Shown: positions 8,183 through 19,460 of the stretch, one piece after another
Numbering within the stretch: position 1 is the first letter of the stretch
Layout: each line of letters starts with the position of its first letter
Assembly: GCF_041397485.1 (NCBI RefSeq)
Contig: NZ_JAWKWO010000001.1
Coordinates: 682,001 to 746,000, forward strand
From: Zhengella sp020637775
GTDB lineage: Bacteria; Pseudomonadota; Alphaproteobacteria; Rhizobiales; Rhizobiaceae
Length of the DNA: 64,000 nt
Direction of reading: 5' to 3'
Made by a program: the position numbers and the translations under genes
The notes under the pieces: generated by a model
What the model was told of the DNA's origin: nothing
The model's database searches: none
The model's input: only the letters and a program-made list of their open reading frames with translations

Positions 8183-8869
8183 ATGCTTTCAGACACGTAT
8201 CGCGGAACTGCGGTGGCGGCCTTCATCCTGGCCTTTGCCGGAATCCTGCTGGCAAGCGCCGCCGCGCAGGCGCGAAACATCACCTGCCCGCTCGCCCAAA
8301 TCCGGCGTGAAGTCGTCTCGCCCCTGCCGAACGACTGGTGGAGCACGCCCCATGTCAACTCGCTGCAGAACACCCGGGTCGTGACGATCGGCGGCCGCGT
8401 CGCGCTTCAATGCCAGTATGGCGAGGCTGGCAACATCCAGCGCTATGCGCCGGCCAACCAGACATGCCAGGCCGTGCCGCTCGGTTTCCAGTGCAGCCAG
8501 GCCGCGCGCGGCTTCCGGACGTTTTCGACCGGGCAGATCAACATTCCGCAAACCTTCGTCGCCGATCTGGACCGAGGCATCCGCACCCAGGCCGGCGCGG
8601 ACATCTGGTTCCAGGCGGTCAGCCGCGACCTACTCTATCTGGTGCCAAGAAACGGCGCGCGCATCGGCATCAGCGGCCGGCGGAACCGCGGATACGAGGG
8701 CTGCCGAAGCGCCCGGATGGCACCTGATCGCATCTCGCTGCGTGATGTTCCGGTGGGCACCTATGTCTGTGTCAAGACAAATGAGGGCCGCATCAGCGAA
8801 TTCCGCGTGAATTCGGTTTCGGGCGGCAGCCCGAAAACCCTGACCATCGGCTATACGACCTGGGAATGA
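8183..8869 (+). CDS. Secreted hypothetical protein, 228 residues
   Basis: An N-terminal signal peptide is clear: a short charged start, a hydrophobic core around residues 10-27 and an AQA-type cleavage site just before RNITCPL. The mature part has scattered cysteines (in ITCPL, ALQCQYG, QTCQAV, FQCSQ, EGCRS and YVCVK) suited to disulfide bonds in the periplasm. The end, GTYVCVKTNEGRISEFRVN, looks like a small beta-rich repeat domain. I cannot name the family. AGAGGGGAAC precedes the ATG at 8183. It is convergent with ppdK. Confidence 0.7.
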   Translation: MLSDTYRGTAVAAFILAFAGILLASAAAQARNITCPLAQIRREVVSPLPNDWWSTPHVNSLQNTRVVTIGGRVALQCQYGEAGNIQRYAPANQTCQAVPLGFQCSQAARGFRTFSTGQINIPQTFVADLDRGIRTQAGADIWFQAVSRDLLYLVPRNGARIGISGRRNRGYEGCRSARMAPDRISLRDVPVGTYVCVKTNEGRISEFRVNSVSGGSPKTLTIGYTTWE

Positions 8870-8875
8870 GACCGG

Positions 8876-8911
8876 GAAAAACGGCGGGCGCCCGGTGAAC
8901 CGGACGCCCGC
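8876..8911 (-). terminator. Rho-independent terminator of ppdK
   Basis: A 13-bp stem with one mismatch (8884-8896 with 8899-8911) lies 31 bases beyond the ppdK stop. Read on the minus strand it is followed by CCG and TTTTT. It also faces the secreted-protein gene coming the other way. Confidence 0.7.
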
Positions 8912-8941
8912 TGCCAGACCCGTTCCTGTTACGCCTGAAGC

Positions 8942-11611
<2,670 letters not shown>

Positions 11612-11670
11612 TGCCTCTTCCCTTGCCGGCCTGTTGCAGTTGCGAAGGTGATAGCGATTTTGCACGCCCA

Positions 11671-11682
11671 TGACCATGGTCA
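11671..11682 (-). promoter_or_regulatory. 12-bp perfect palindrome upstream of ppdK
   Basis: TGACCATGGTCA lies 60 bases upstream of the ppdK start. On the minus strand it reads TTTGACCATGGTCAT, which loosely resembles an FNR/FixK half-site pair (TTGAC-N4-GTCAT) with an imperfect right half. It could be an operator; there is no direct evidence. Confidence 0.3.
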
Positions 11683-11779
11683 AATTGGCGCGTGGCAAGC
11701 ATTTGTCTTTTCAACCGTTTCAGATGCTCCGCCAGATTTTCTGCCACGTCCGGAAAAGGCCCTGGCAGCCTGACACCAC

Positions 11780-12958
11780 CTACATGCCCGCCGTCAGCCG
11801 GGCGACGACCATGTCGCGAACAGGCGGCAGGGCATGGGCCAGGCGCAAGCCGGCGGAGCGCAGGAAACGGGCTGGCGCACTCTCGTTGGCATAGAGGCTG
11901 GCGATGCCGTTGGTGGCGTGAAACAGCGGGAAGGTCTCGCGGCGATGGGCACGGGCATAGCGGGCGAGCCCGTCCGGCGCGGCGATGTCGCGGTCCTCGC
12001 GGATGGCCGAGAGCATTTCACTGGCCAGCAGGTGCTGGCTCAGCAGGCCGAAATTGAAGCCGTGGGCGGTGACCGGATGCATGCCCACGGCCGCATCGCC
12101 TATGAGGGCGAACCGCTCGGCATGGAAGGCATGGGCGTAGACGGCGACGAGGGGATAGAGATGCGCAGCGGCGAGCGGTGTCAGCCGGCCGAGCCGGCCG
12201 TTCAGTTCCCGCTCGGCCATGGCGGCGATCGCATCGGTTCCATCCGCCACAAGCGGCTCGGCTTCATGGGAAGGCAGCGTCACAACGATCGACGAACGCT
12301 GTCCCGCCAACGGCAGCGTGGCGATGGTGATGCCGTGGAAGAAGCCTTCCAGCGCCGTATCCCCATGCGGGTGCTCGTGCGCCATGTCGCAGACGATCAT
12401 CGAGCGGCCGAAATCATGCATGAAGGCTGATATGCCCATTTGCCGGCGCAGGGCGGAAAAGCGCGTGTCCGCGGCCACCAGAAGCCGCGTCTCGACCACG
12501 GTTCCATCGGACAGCGACACCGCGACGCCGTCTTCCACGTGCCGCGCGGCACCAGCCTTCACGCCGGCCAGAAGGCGCGCGCCGCCATGATGGGAAAAGG
12601 ATTCGTAAAGTGCCTTGCGGATGGCATGGTTGGGCACCAGCCAGCCCAGCGTGTCCGCATGGCGTGCGGCGGCATCGAAGACGAGGGCGAAGGGCGAGGC
12701 GCCGTCCAGCACTTCGGCCCGTCGCAGGAAGGAGCGGTGCTCCGGCGCGATACGGCCCGCGACATCGAGCCTTTCAAGAATGCCCATGGAGCGGTGATTG
12801 AGCGCGATGGCGCGGCCATCGGGCGGCGGCGCCTTGAGCGTGGCAAGTCCGGCCTGCTCCACGATCAGAATTTCCAGACCGCTGTCGGCGAGCGAACGGG
12901 CAAGGGCCAGCCCCACAGGCCCCGCCCCCACGATCATGACATCACAGGACATCGTCAT
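11780..12958 (-). CDS. UbiH/UbiF-family FAD-dependent hydroxylase
   Basis: This 392-residue flavoprotein monooxygenase has the FAD-binding GAGPVG at residues 11-16, a middle segment around LVAADTRFSALRRQMG, and the second FAD motif ALIGDAAVGMHPVTAHGFNFGL in the last third. These are the marks of ubiquinone ring hydroxylases (UbiH, UbiF, UbiI, UbiL, UbiM). Which ring position it acts on cannot be decided from this sequence. No other ubiquinone genes are nearby. Two in-frame ATGs (12958, 12952) are possible. It reads toward ppdK with a 168-base gap that must hold the ppdK promoter. Confidence 0.82.
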   Translation of the reverse strand: MTMSCDVMIVGAGPVGLALARSLADSGLEILIVEQAGLATLKAPPPDGRAIALNHRSMGILERLDVAGRIAPEHRSFLRRAEVLDGASPFALVFDAAARHADTLGWLVPNHAIRKALYESFSHHGGARLLAGVKAGAARHVEDGVAVSLSDGTVVETRLLVAADTRFSALRRQMGISAFMHDFGRSMIVCDMAHEHPHGDTALEGFFHGITIATLPLAGQRSSIVVTLPSHEAEPLVADGTDAIAAMAERELNGRLGRLTPLAAAHLYPLVAVYAHAFHAERFALIGDAAVGMHPVTAHGFNFGLLSQHLLASEMLSAIREDRDIAAPDGLARYARAHRRETFPLFHATNGIASLYANESAPARFLRSAGLRLAHALPPVRDMVVARLTAGM

Positions 12959-13065
12959 TGCCGCGTCTCCTCACGTCTGTCGGCATGAGAGACCTTAGCG
13001 CAGGTGGAACCGGGGGATCTTGATGAAGGTCAAGCAAGCCGGCACGGAATGACCGGACGCCGCGG

Positions 13066-13088
13066 AAAACAGCCCCTTGAGGCTGTTT
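13066..13088 (-). terminator. Hairpin terminator after the sulfotransferase-like gene
   Basis: An 8-bp stem AAACAGCC / GGCTGTTT with a 6-base loop lies 13 bases beyond the stop at 13102. On the minus strand it is followed by a run of T (TTTT including the last stem pairs). Confidence 0.55.
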
Positions 13089-13101
13089 CGTCGGCGAGGT
13101 C

Positions 13102-14181
13102 CTATCTCAAGAGTCCTTTCAAGGCAGACATCAGAACCTCTCCACGCCGCTCCTTGGGGGAAATATCGAATTCCACCAGGAAACTTGCAAATATCTTGTA
13201 TATCAATTCCTCGATGACCGGATATAGTTCATCAACACTTTCGCTTTCCGGCTTCGAAAAAGACTTTCCAGGCGTATATTTTCTGAAGAATTCCTCATTC
13301 GATTCACAGAACAATTCAAAAATATCCGATGTCCCATGGTTCAAGTTGCCATTTCGCAAGACTTCTATCGATTTGACGAAATCCGTCAGCTCCCTGTTTC
13401 TGTCATTGAAACCATTTCCATTGTCCGTGAAGAAGGCCACATGGTCATGGATTGCCCTGTAGGCAGGCAATTGCCAGGCATAGGACGACTTGTTGGAATG
13501 AATGCCGGGGAAACCGATGCACCCGTCGTTTGGCGAGAGCCCGATCTTTTCCGCAAAATCAATCAGGATGCTTCCGTTCCGAAAATAACGCTTTTCAAAC
13601 AGGTTTGCGTCGAAATATTCCTTTCCGAAAATCCGCGACCATTTATCGGAAATGTTCAGGTGGTTGAAATAGTCGTTTTCCGGACTGACGGTCTGTATGT
13701 AATCCTTGAATGCAAGGGTTCCGCCGTTCTCGGCGTAGGTCGAATAGGCACTCCTGCACAAGCCTGTCTGTTCTCGAAAATATGAAATGACATATACTTT
13801 TTCAAATATCCCGCTCAGGAATTCATGAAGTCTTTCAATCTCTTCCTTCTTCACAAGCCTGGAATGAAAATGCTCCGACGTGATCAGAAAACGATGGCAG
13901 CCCGACGACCTCGCCTTTTCGAATTCAGCCTTGAATTCCCTTTCAAACCCTGAAAAATGCTTCCTGTTCTGCCTTTCCGTCCTTATCCGGAACCATTGCT
14001 GATAATCGTCGAACTCCGACCTGAAGTAATTGACAATCTTTCTGTGATTTCCGCTTCCGAATTTGTTGCTTGTATATATTCCCCGTTCGACCAATGAATT
14101 TCGATTGGCGAAAATCCACTCCTGTATAGAGGTCGTGGCGGTTTTTTCCGTTCCAATATGAAGGAAACAATCCATTTTCAT
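13102..14181 (-). CDS. Sulfotransferase-like protein in a low-G+C patch
   Basis: This 359-residue soluble protein opens with FLHIGTEKTATTSIQEW (residues 6-22), the 5'-phosphosulfate loop seen in PAPS-dependent sulfotransferases, including LPS and surface-sugar sulfotransferases of rhizobia. A later VYVISYFREQTGLCRSAYSTY segment fits the 3'-phosphate loop (R-x-x-x-x-x-S pattern). The rest is Asn-, Lys- and Phe-rich, unlike neighbouring proteins. Base composition is far lower in G+C than the flanks (25 of 60 bases at 13201-13260), so recent acquisition is likely. The acceptor is unknown; a cell-surface glycan is the best guess. The start is the ATG at 14181, or 14175. Confidence 0.65.
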   Translation of the reverse strand: MKMDCFLHIGTEKTATTSIQEWIFANRNSLVERGIYTSNKFGSGNHRKIVNYFRSEFDDYQQWFRIRTERQNRKHFSGFEREFKAEFEKARSSGCHRFLITSEHFHSRLVKKEEIERLHEFLSGIFEKVYVISYFREQTGLCRSAYSTYAENGGTLAFKDYIQTVSPENDYFNHLNISDKWSRIFGKEYFDANLFEKRYFRNGSILIDFAEKIGLSPNDGCIGFPGIHSNKSSYAWQLPAYRAIHDHVAFFTDNGNGFNDRNRELTDFVKSIEVLRNGNLNHGTSDIFELFCESNEEFFRKYTPGKSFSKPESESVDELYPVIEELIYKIFASFLVEFDISPKERRGEVLMSALKGLLR

Positions 14182-14448
14182 ATTTCAAAATATATATATT
14201 TTCAAATAGATGTGTTCTATATTTGAACCTTCATGCCAACGCGATCCAGCCTATCAATTCAATCTGAATGTTTCCTCTTGCATTCCTTTTCCATCTCTTC
14301 CGGCAAATGCGCCGATACCGTCTCGTCTTTCATCAGGCCTGTTTCCCAACAGAAGCCTTCGCGACGGTTCGCTCCTGTCGAAATCCGCTCTAATGCGATC
14401 CACTTTCGGGTGCAACCGCGCTCGCAGTCTGCCAGGACGCCGATCGTC
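14182..14448. other. AT-rich non-coding gap upstream of the sulfotransferase-like gene
   Basis: Positions 14182-14230 are almost all A and T, including an ATATATAT tract, and probably hold the promoter of the sulfotransferase-like gene. The G+C content rises gradually to the smc stop at 14449. I see no convincing gene or strong hairpin, and no integrase or repeat marking an insertion edge. Confidence 0.5.
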
Positions 14449-17400
14449 CTACACCGCCTCGCGCATCTGTTCGGCCGTCTGGAGATCGACGCTGACCAGC
14501 GTCGAGACGCCCTGTTCGGCCATGGTGACGCCGAAGAGCCGGTTCATGCGCGCCATGGTGATGGGGTTGTGGGTGATGATGACGAAGCGCGTCTCCGTCG
14601 ACTTCGCCATTTCCTCCATCAGGTTGCAGAAACGCTCGACATTGTGATCATCGAGCGGCGCGTCCACCTCGTCCAGCACGCAAATCGGCGCGGGATTGGT
14701 CAGGAAGACAGCGAAGATCAGTGCCATGGCGGTCAGCGCCTGCTCGCCGCCTGACAGGAGCGTCATGGTCTGCGGCTTCTTGCCGGGCGGGCGGGCAAGG
14801 ATTTCAAGCCCGGCATCCAGCGGGTCATCGCTTTCGATGAGCTGCAATTCGGCCGTACCGCCGCCGAAGAGATGGGAGAACAGCCGCTGGAACTGGTCGT
14901 TGACCTTGCCGAAGGCATCCAGCAGGCGCTCACGGCCTTCCCTGTTGAGGCTCTGGATGGCGGCGCGCAGCTTCTTGATGGCCTCGATCACGTCCTCGCG
15001 CTCGGTGACGATGGTCTCGAGACGCTCCGCCATTTCGCGGCTTTCCTCCTCGGCGCGCAGGTTGACGGCGCCGAGGCGCTCGCGCTCGATCTTCAGGCGC
15101 TCCAGCCGGCGCTCGGTCTCGCCCATGTCCGGCATGGGCGCATCGGGCGCAAGACCCGTATGGCGGATGACCAGATGCGGCGGGCAGTTCAGCGCCTCGC
15201 GGATCCGCGCCTCCGCCTCCTCGCGGCGCTCCTGCGCGGCGGTCATGCGCTCCTCGGCGCGCGCGCGCGCCTCGCGTCCCTGGGCCAGAGCGGCGATTGC
15301 GTCAGTGGCAGATCTGTCGAGATCACGCTGCCGGTTCTCGGCCGCCTGACGCCTGTCCGCGGCCTGTTTGCGCAATGTCTCCGCTTCCTCGATCCGGCGC
15401 ACGAGCTGACGGCGGCGGGCTTCCGCCTCTTCCGGTCCGCCCTCTATGGTGTCGCGCTCGGCACGGGCCTCGGCCTCGCGTTCGGCCAGGGCGGCGATCT
15501 GGCGTTCGGCATTGCCGGCGCGCGCGATCCAGCCCTTGCGCTCCACCGCGATGGCCTGCAAACGGCGGGCGCGCGCCTCGGCCTCGCGCTTCAATCCTTC
15601 ATGGGCCGCCTTCGTCTCGGCCAGCCGGGTCCGGTCGGCCGCCACTTCGCGCGCCAGGGCATCGAGGCGGGCCTGGAGATCGGAAAGATCGGGCGCATCC
15701 TCCATCTGGCCTTCGGCTTCGCGGATCATCGTTTCGGCCTCGGCCAGCCCCTCGGCCAGCCGGGCGCGGGATTCCTCCTGCGCGGCCTTGCGGGTGGCCA
15801 CCTCGCCAGCGGCCTTCTGCGCCCGGTCGAGGGCCGCGCGCGCCTCGCCAACGGCCTGCACCTTCAGGCGCAATGTCTCACGGGCCGCCTTTGCGGCCTC
15901 GATCGCCTGGCGCAAATGCAGCTCGGCTGCCCTGAATGCCTCCTCCGCCATGCGCAGCCCCCCGGTCGCCTCCAGCGCCTCGGCGTCCAGTTCGGCCAGC
16001 CGGTTCTTCTGTTCCAGCCGGATGGCGGCGGCAGTCGGCGCATCGGCGGAGGCCACGAACCCATCCCAGCGCCACAGCGCACCAGCCTGCGAGACAAGCC
16101 GCTGGCCGGGCTTCAAAAGGGCTTGCAGGCGCGCACCGTCGGCCTCGCCGACAATGCCGATCTGGGCCAGCCGCCGGGCCAGTTGCGGCGGCGCGGTGAC
16201 GACACCGGCCAGCGGGCGGGCCCCGTCCGGCAAGGCCGGATCCTCCGCGCCGTCGACCGGTGCGCCCCAATGAGCCGGCGCGGCGGCATCGAGCGGGGCA
16301 TCGAGGTCCTCGCCCAGCGCCGCGCCCAGCGCCGTCTCGAAGCCGCGCTCCACCTTCATCCGTTCCACGACCGCGGGGAAAAGGCCGGAGCCGCCGGAAT
16401 TGATGATCTTCCGGAGGGTGCGCGCCTCTGTCTCGATCCGGTTCAATTCGGACCGGGCGGCGTTGAGGGGCGTGCGGGCGTCGGCTTCACCCTCACGGGC
16501 CGCGTCCACCGCCTCTTCTGCCGCCTGGCTTGCCGCTTCCGCCTCCATGCGCGCCGCCTCGGCGGTATCGAGCGCGGACTGGCAGGCGGAAGGATCGGGC
16601 AGCGCGGCCAGCTTGCGGGCGATTTCGGCCAGTTCACGATCCGCCTCGCCAACCTGTCGGGCGATGCGCTCGCGCCGCTCGCGGCTTTCGCGAAGGCGCC
16701 GTTCCATGGCGTGACGCGCGGCGGCGGCATTGGCCTTTTCCGTCGTCAGGGCGGACAGCGATGCCTCGCTTTCCTTCAGCCGGGCGGCGGCTTCCTCATG
16801 GGCGGCCCGCGTCTCGATTTCCCGGGCATGGGCGCCGTCGGTCTCGCTGTTGAGCCGGCGCTCCTCGTCTTCCAGCCGCGCCAGGACTTCCGCGTTGTCG
16901 GAAACCATGCGGCGCTCGCGCTCGATATCGGCGGCGAATTGCGCCAGCCGCTTGTCCAGTTCCGCCTGCCGGCTCTTGAGCCGCGCGGCCTCCTCGTCGA
17001 GCTGTGTGCGCGCAATCGTCAGCCGTTGCAGCGCGGCCGCGGCAGAAGCCTCCGCCTCGCGCAGCGCCGGCAGGCCGGATGCGCCAACTGCCTGGTCCTT
17101 TGCCGCATTCATCTGCCGGGAAGCGAGATCGCCGACAGCGGCGGTGGTGGTGGCAAGCTGGCCCTGCGCCTCTGCCTCATGGGCCCTGGCCTGGCTCCAG
17201 CGCAGGTGCAGCAGGATGGCCTCGGCAGCGCGGATATCGGCCGAGAGCGACTTGAAACGGTTGGCCTGGCGGGCCTGACGCTTCAGGCTCTCGATCTGGC
17301 TCTCCAGTTCGCCGACCACATCGTCAAGGCGTTCCAGATTGCCTTCGGCTGCACGCAGGCGCAGTTCGGCCTCGTGGCGGCGGGTGTGAAGGCCGGAAAT

Positions 17401-17907
17401 TCCGGCTGCCTCCTCCAGCAATTGACGGCGGGCCTGCGGCTTGGCCTGGATCAGTTCGCCGATCCGCCCCTGCCCGACCATGGAGGGCGAGCGCGCGCCG
17501 GTGGACTGGTCGGCGAAGAGAAGCTGCACATCCTTGGCGCGGGCTTCCTTTCCATTGATGCGATAGACGGACCCGGCCTCGCGCTCGATGCGCCGCGAAA
17601 CCTGGATTTCGTCCTGGTCGTTCCATTGCGGCGGCGCGCTGCGGTCGCGGTTGTCGAGGAACAGCGTGACCTCGGCGGTATTGCGGGACGGGCGGGTGGA
17701 CGAGCCGGAAAAGATGACGTCGTCCATGCCGGACGCGCGCATGTTCTTGTAGGAATTCTCGCCCATGACCCAGCGCAGGGCCTCGACGAGATTGGACTTG
17801 CCGCATCCGTTCGGGCCGACCACGCCGGTCAACCCGCCCTCGATCAGGAATTCGGACGGTTCGACAAAGGACTTGAAGCCCAGGACACGCAAACGGGAGA
17901 AGCGCAT
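14449..17907 (-). CDS. smc: Chromosome segregation protein SMC
   Basis: This 1152-residue condensin ATPase organises and segregates the chromosome. Walker A GPNGCGKSN is at residues 31-39. Two long coiled coils, rich in Ala, Glu and Arg, flank a hinge at about 480-640 (beginning near GGSGLFPAVVERMK). The C-terminal head has the signature LLSGGEQALTAMAL and Walker B PAPICVLDEVDAPLDD. The length is usual for rhizobial SMC. I start at MRFSRLRVLGFKSF (17907), preceded by GGGAGG; 12 more codons upstream are open but not family-like. The DsbA-like lipoprotein gene ends 81 bases upstream on the same strand, so the two may be co-transcribed. Confidence 0.97.
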   Translation of the reverse strand: MRFSRLRVLGFKSFVEPSEFLIEGGLTGVVGPNGCGKSNLVEALRWVMGENSYKNMRASGMDDVIFSGSSTRPSRNTAEVTLFLDNRDRSAPPQWNDQDEIQVSRRIEREAGSVYRINGKEARAKDVQLLFADQSTGARSPSMVGQGRIGELIQAKPQARRQLLEEAAGISGLHTRRHEAELRLRAAEGNLERLDDVVGELESQIESLKRQARQANRFKSLSADIRAAEAILLHLRWSQARAHEAEAQGQLATTTAAVGDLASRQMNAAKDQAVGASGLPALREAEASAAAALQRLTIARTQLDEEAARLKSRQAELDKRLAQFAADIERERRMVSDNAEVLARLEDEERRLNSETDGAHAREIETRAAHEEAAARLKESEASLSALTTEKANAAAARHAMERRLRESRERRERIARQVGEADRELAEIARKLAALPDPSACQSALDTAEAARMEAEAASQAAEEAVDAAREGEADARTPLNAARSELNRIETEARTLRKIINSGGSGLFPAVVERMKVERGFETALGAALGEDLDAPLDAAAPAHWGAPVDGAEDPALPDGARPLAGVVTAPPQLARRLAQIGIVGEADGARLQALLKPGQRLVSQAGALWRWDGFVASADAPTAAAIRLEQKNRLAELDAEALEATGGLRMAEEAFRAAELHLRQAIEAAKAARETLRLKVQAVGEARAALDRAQKAAGEVATRKAAQEESRARLAEGLAEAETMIREAEGQMEDAPDLSDLQARLDALAREVAADRTRLAETKAAHEGLKREAEARARRLQAIAVERKGWIARAGNAERQIAALAEREAEARAERDTIEGGPEEAEARRRQLVRRIEEAETLRKQAADRRQAAENRQRDLDRSATDAIAALAQGREARARAEERMTAAQERREEAEARIREALNCPPHLVIRHTGLAPDAPMPDMGETERRLERLKIERERLGAVNLRAEEESREMAERLETIVTEREDVIEAIKKLRAAIQSLNREGRERLLDAFGKVNDQFQRLFSHLFGGGTAELQLIESDDPLDAGLEILARPPGKKPQTMTLLSGGEQALTAMALIFAVFLTNPAPICVLDEVDAPLDDHNVERFCNLMEEMAKSTETRFVIITHNPITMARMNRLFGVTMAEQGVSTLVSVDLQTAEQMREAV

Positions 17908-17988
17908 CAGCACGCCTCCCCCGCACGGGCCGGAAACCGGCAACGCCCAGCGAACGGCGACGGCCGGGCCGCCGCCCGCAAGCCGGCC

Positions 17989-18747
17989 TCAATCCATGCT
18001 GTCGATGATCGCCGCGAATTGCTCAATCGGCATCGCTCCCGCGTATTTCTTGCCGTTGATGAGGAATGTGGGCGTGGCCTCGATCCCGAATTCCTCGGCC
18101 GCACGGGTCCTCACGGCATTCACATTGTCGAGAAGTTCCTGATCCCGCAAGCAAGCGTTAAAGTCTTCCTGTGAAAAACCGGCGATCTTGACCGTATTGT
18201 AGAGCGTCGACAGGAATTCGTCGCCCGGCGCGCCGGCCCAGTTGCGCTGCGTCTTGAAGAGGACATCGACCAGCGGATAGTAGTTGTCGCCGGAACAGCG
18301 GGCCAGCATGAAAGCTGCCGTGGCGCGCGGGTCGAAGGGGAACTCGCGCAGCACGAAGCGCACCTTGCCGGTATCGACATAGCGCTTCTTCAGCTCCGGC
18401 CAGGTCGCCTCGTGGAAGTGGGCACAATGTCCACAAGTGGCTGATGCGTATTCGACAATCGTGACCGGCGCGTTTTCCTCGCCAATCCACTTGTCGGGCA
18501 AGGCCCCCTCTTGCACTACCTTGTCAGCGTCATAGGAACCTTCCGGCTCGGGCGCCTTCACATCGGCGGCAGCCGTCGTCATGGTGTCGATTGCCGGGGC
18601 GGCCTCATCGGCGGCAACGGTTTGCACGGCCGCATCGGCGGCGGTGGTCCGGTTGACCTCGCCGCTGTCCGAACAGGCGGCAAGCGTAATCGCCAGTGCC
18701 GGAACGGCCAAAAGGCCTGCGAGGGTGCGAAGGGAAGCGGATGTCAT
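17989..18747 (-). CDS. DsbA-family thiol oxidoreductase lipoprotein
   Basis: This 252-residue protein carries a lipoprotein signal with lipobox ITLAAC (lipidated Cys25). A 60-residue Ala-, Thr- and Asp-rich linker follows, then a thioredoxin-fold DsbA domain. The active site is CGHC at 105-108, inside VTIVEYASATCGHCAHFHEATWPELKKRY. The cis-Pro segment is EATPTFLINGK near the C-terminus. It should act at the membrane facing the periplasm, in disulfide formation or isomerisation. A GTG nine bases upstream (18756) is an alternative start; the ATG at 18747 has AGGTGA at good spacing. Gene order smc / DsbA / DUF721 / mutY is conserved in Hyphomicrobiales. Confidence 0.9.
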   Translation of the reverse strand: MTSASLRTLAGLLAVPALAITLAACSDSGEVNRTTAADAAVQTVAADEAAPAIDTMTTAAADVKAPEPEGSYDADKVVQEGALPDKWIGEENAPVTIVEYASATCGHCAHFHEATWPELKKRYVDTGKVRFVLREFPFDPRATAAFMLARCSGDNYYPLVDVLFKTQRNWAGAPGDEFLSTLYNTVKIAGFSQEDFNACLRDQELLDNVNAVRTRAAEEFGIEATPTFLINGKKYAGAMPIEQFAAIIDSMD

Positions 18748-18896
18748 GCGAATCACCTGTCGGGCGGTCGTTGCGGAATAACGTGTGAACCTGTCTTGCC
18801 ACTAAACACGGCAAGGGGGCAAATTATGGCAAAAGCCGGCAAAAGTGCAGCAGCAAAATCGTGGAGTGCATTCACAATCGCGTTGGCCGGCGCCTT

Positions 18897-19394
18897 CTAT
18901 CGACGGTCACCGATCACGCCACGGCCAAGCCTTTCCAGCGCGGCGCGCAGGCCTTCGTCCCGGATACCCGCCGTCCTGCCCTTCAGCCGGGCCTCTTCCT
19001 CCGGGGTCAGCTTGCGCGGGCCGCGCGGGCGTGGCTGCTCCATGCGCAGAACCGGTTTCTGCACGATCCTGATGCGGCCGACAGCAGAAAAACCCAGAAA
19101 GGCGTTGATGCGCGCGATGACCTGTGACGTCTCGTGCTGGAGGGCAAGCGCGGCGAAGCCCTCGCAGGCGACCACGAGCGTGGCCGGCTCGAACGGATCG
19201 TCATCGCTTCGCCGTCGCGGCCAGACAATCCGTTCGGGACGGGATCCGGCGGCAAGCCGCGTGCCGACGATTTCCTCCCAGCTCTGGATCAGGCCAAGCG
19301 AAATGCCGGCGCGGCGGCGCAGCACGGGGTCGACGATCGCCGAAACGAGATCGGCAACCGGTTCGGCATTGCGCTTGCGCGGTTTGGCTGGCAT
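18897..19394 (-). CDS. DUF721 / DciA-like protein
   Basis: This 165-residue basic protein has the DUF721 core: DPVLRRRAGISLGLIQSWEEIVG, then ATLVVACEGFAALALQHETSQVIARINAFLG. The C-terminal tail is charged (PRKLTPEEEARLKGRTAGIRDEGLRAALERLG). DciA proteins carry this domain and help load the replicative helicase DnaB in bacteria lacking DnaC. Whether this alphaproteobacterial member does the same is inferred. It is divergent from mutY, with start codons 66 bases apart and therefore overlapping promoter regions. The frame is open far upstream, but the start at 19394 (MPAKPRKRNAEP) fits the family. Confidence 0.8.
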   Translation of the reverse strand: MPAKPRKRNAEPVADLVSAIVDPVLRRRAGISLGLIQSWEEIVGTRLAAGSRPERIVWPRRRSDDDPFEPATLVVACEGFAALALQHETSQVIARINAFLGFSAVGRIRIVQKPVLRMEQPRPRGPRKLTPEEEARLKGRTAGIRDEGLRAALERLGRGVIGDRR

Positions 19395-19460
19395 GGCTTG
19401 GCGGCTTTCCGGCAGGTTCCATATTGCGTTCGGCACGGCACGAATGAGCGCGCACCAGAC

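Noticed and set aside
14872..18174. Very long open frame on the + strand opposite smc
   Set aside because: It is antisense to SMC, is a Leu-, Gly- and Arg-rich product of high G+C coding bias and has no family features.
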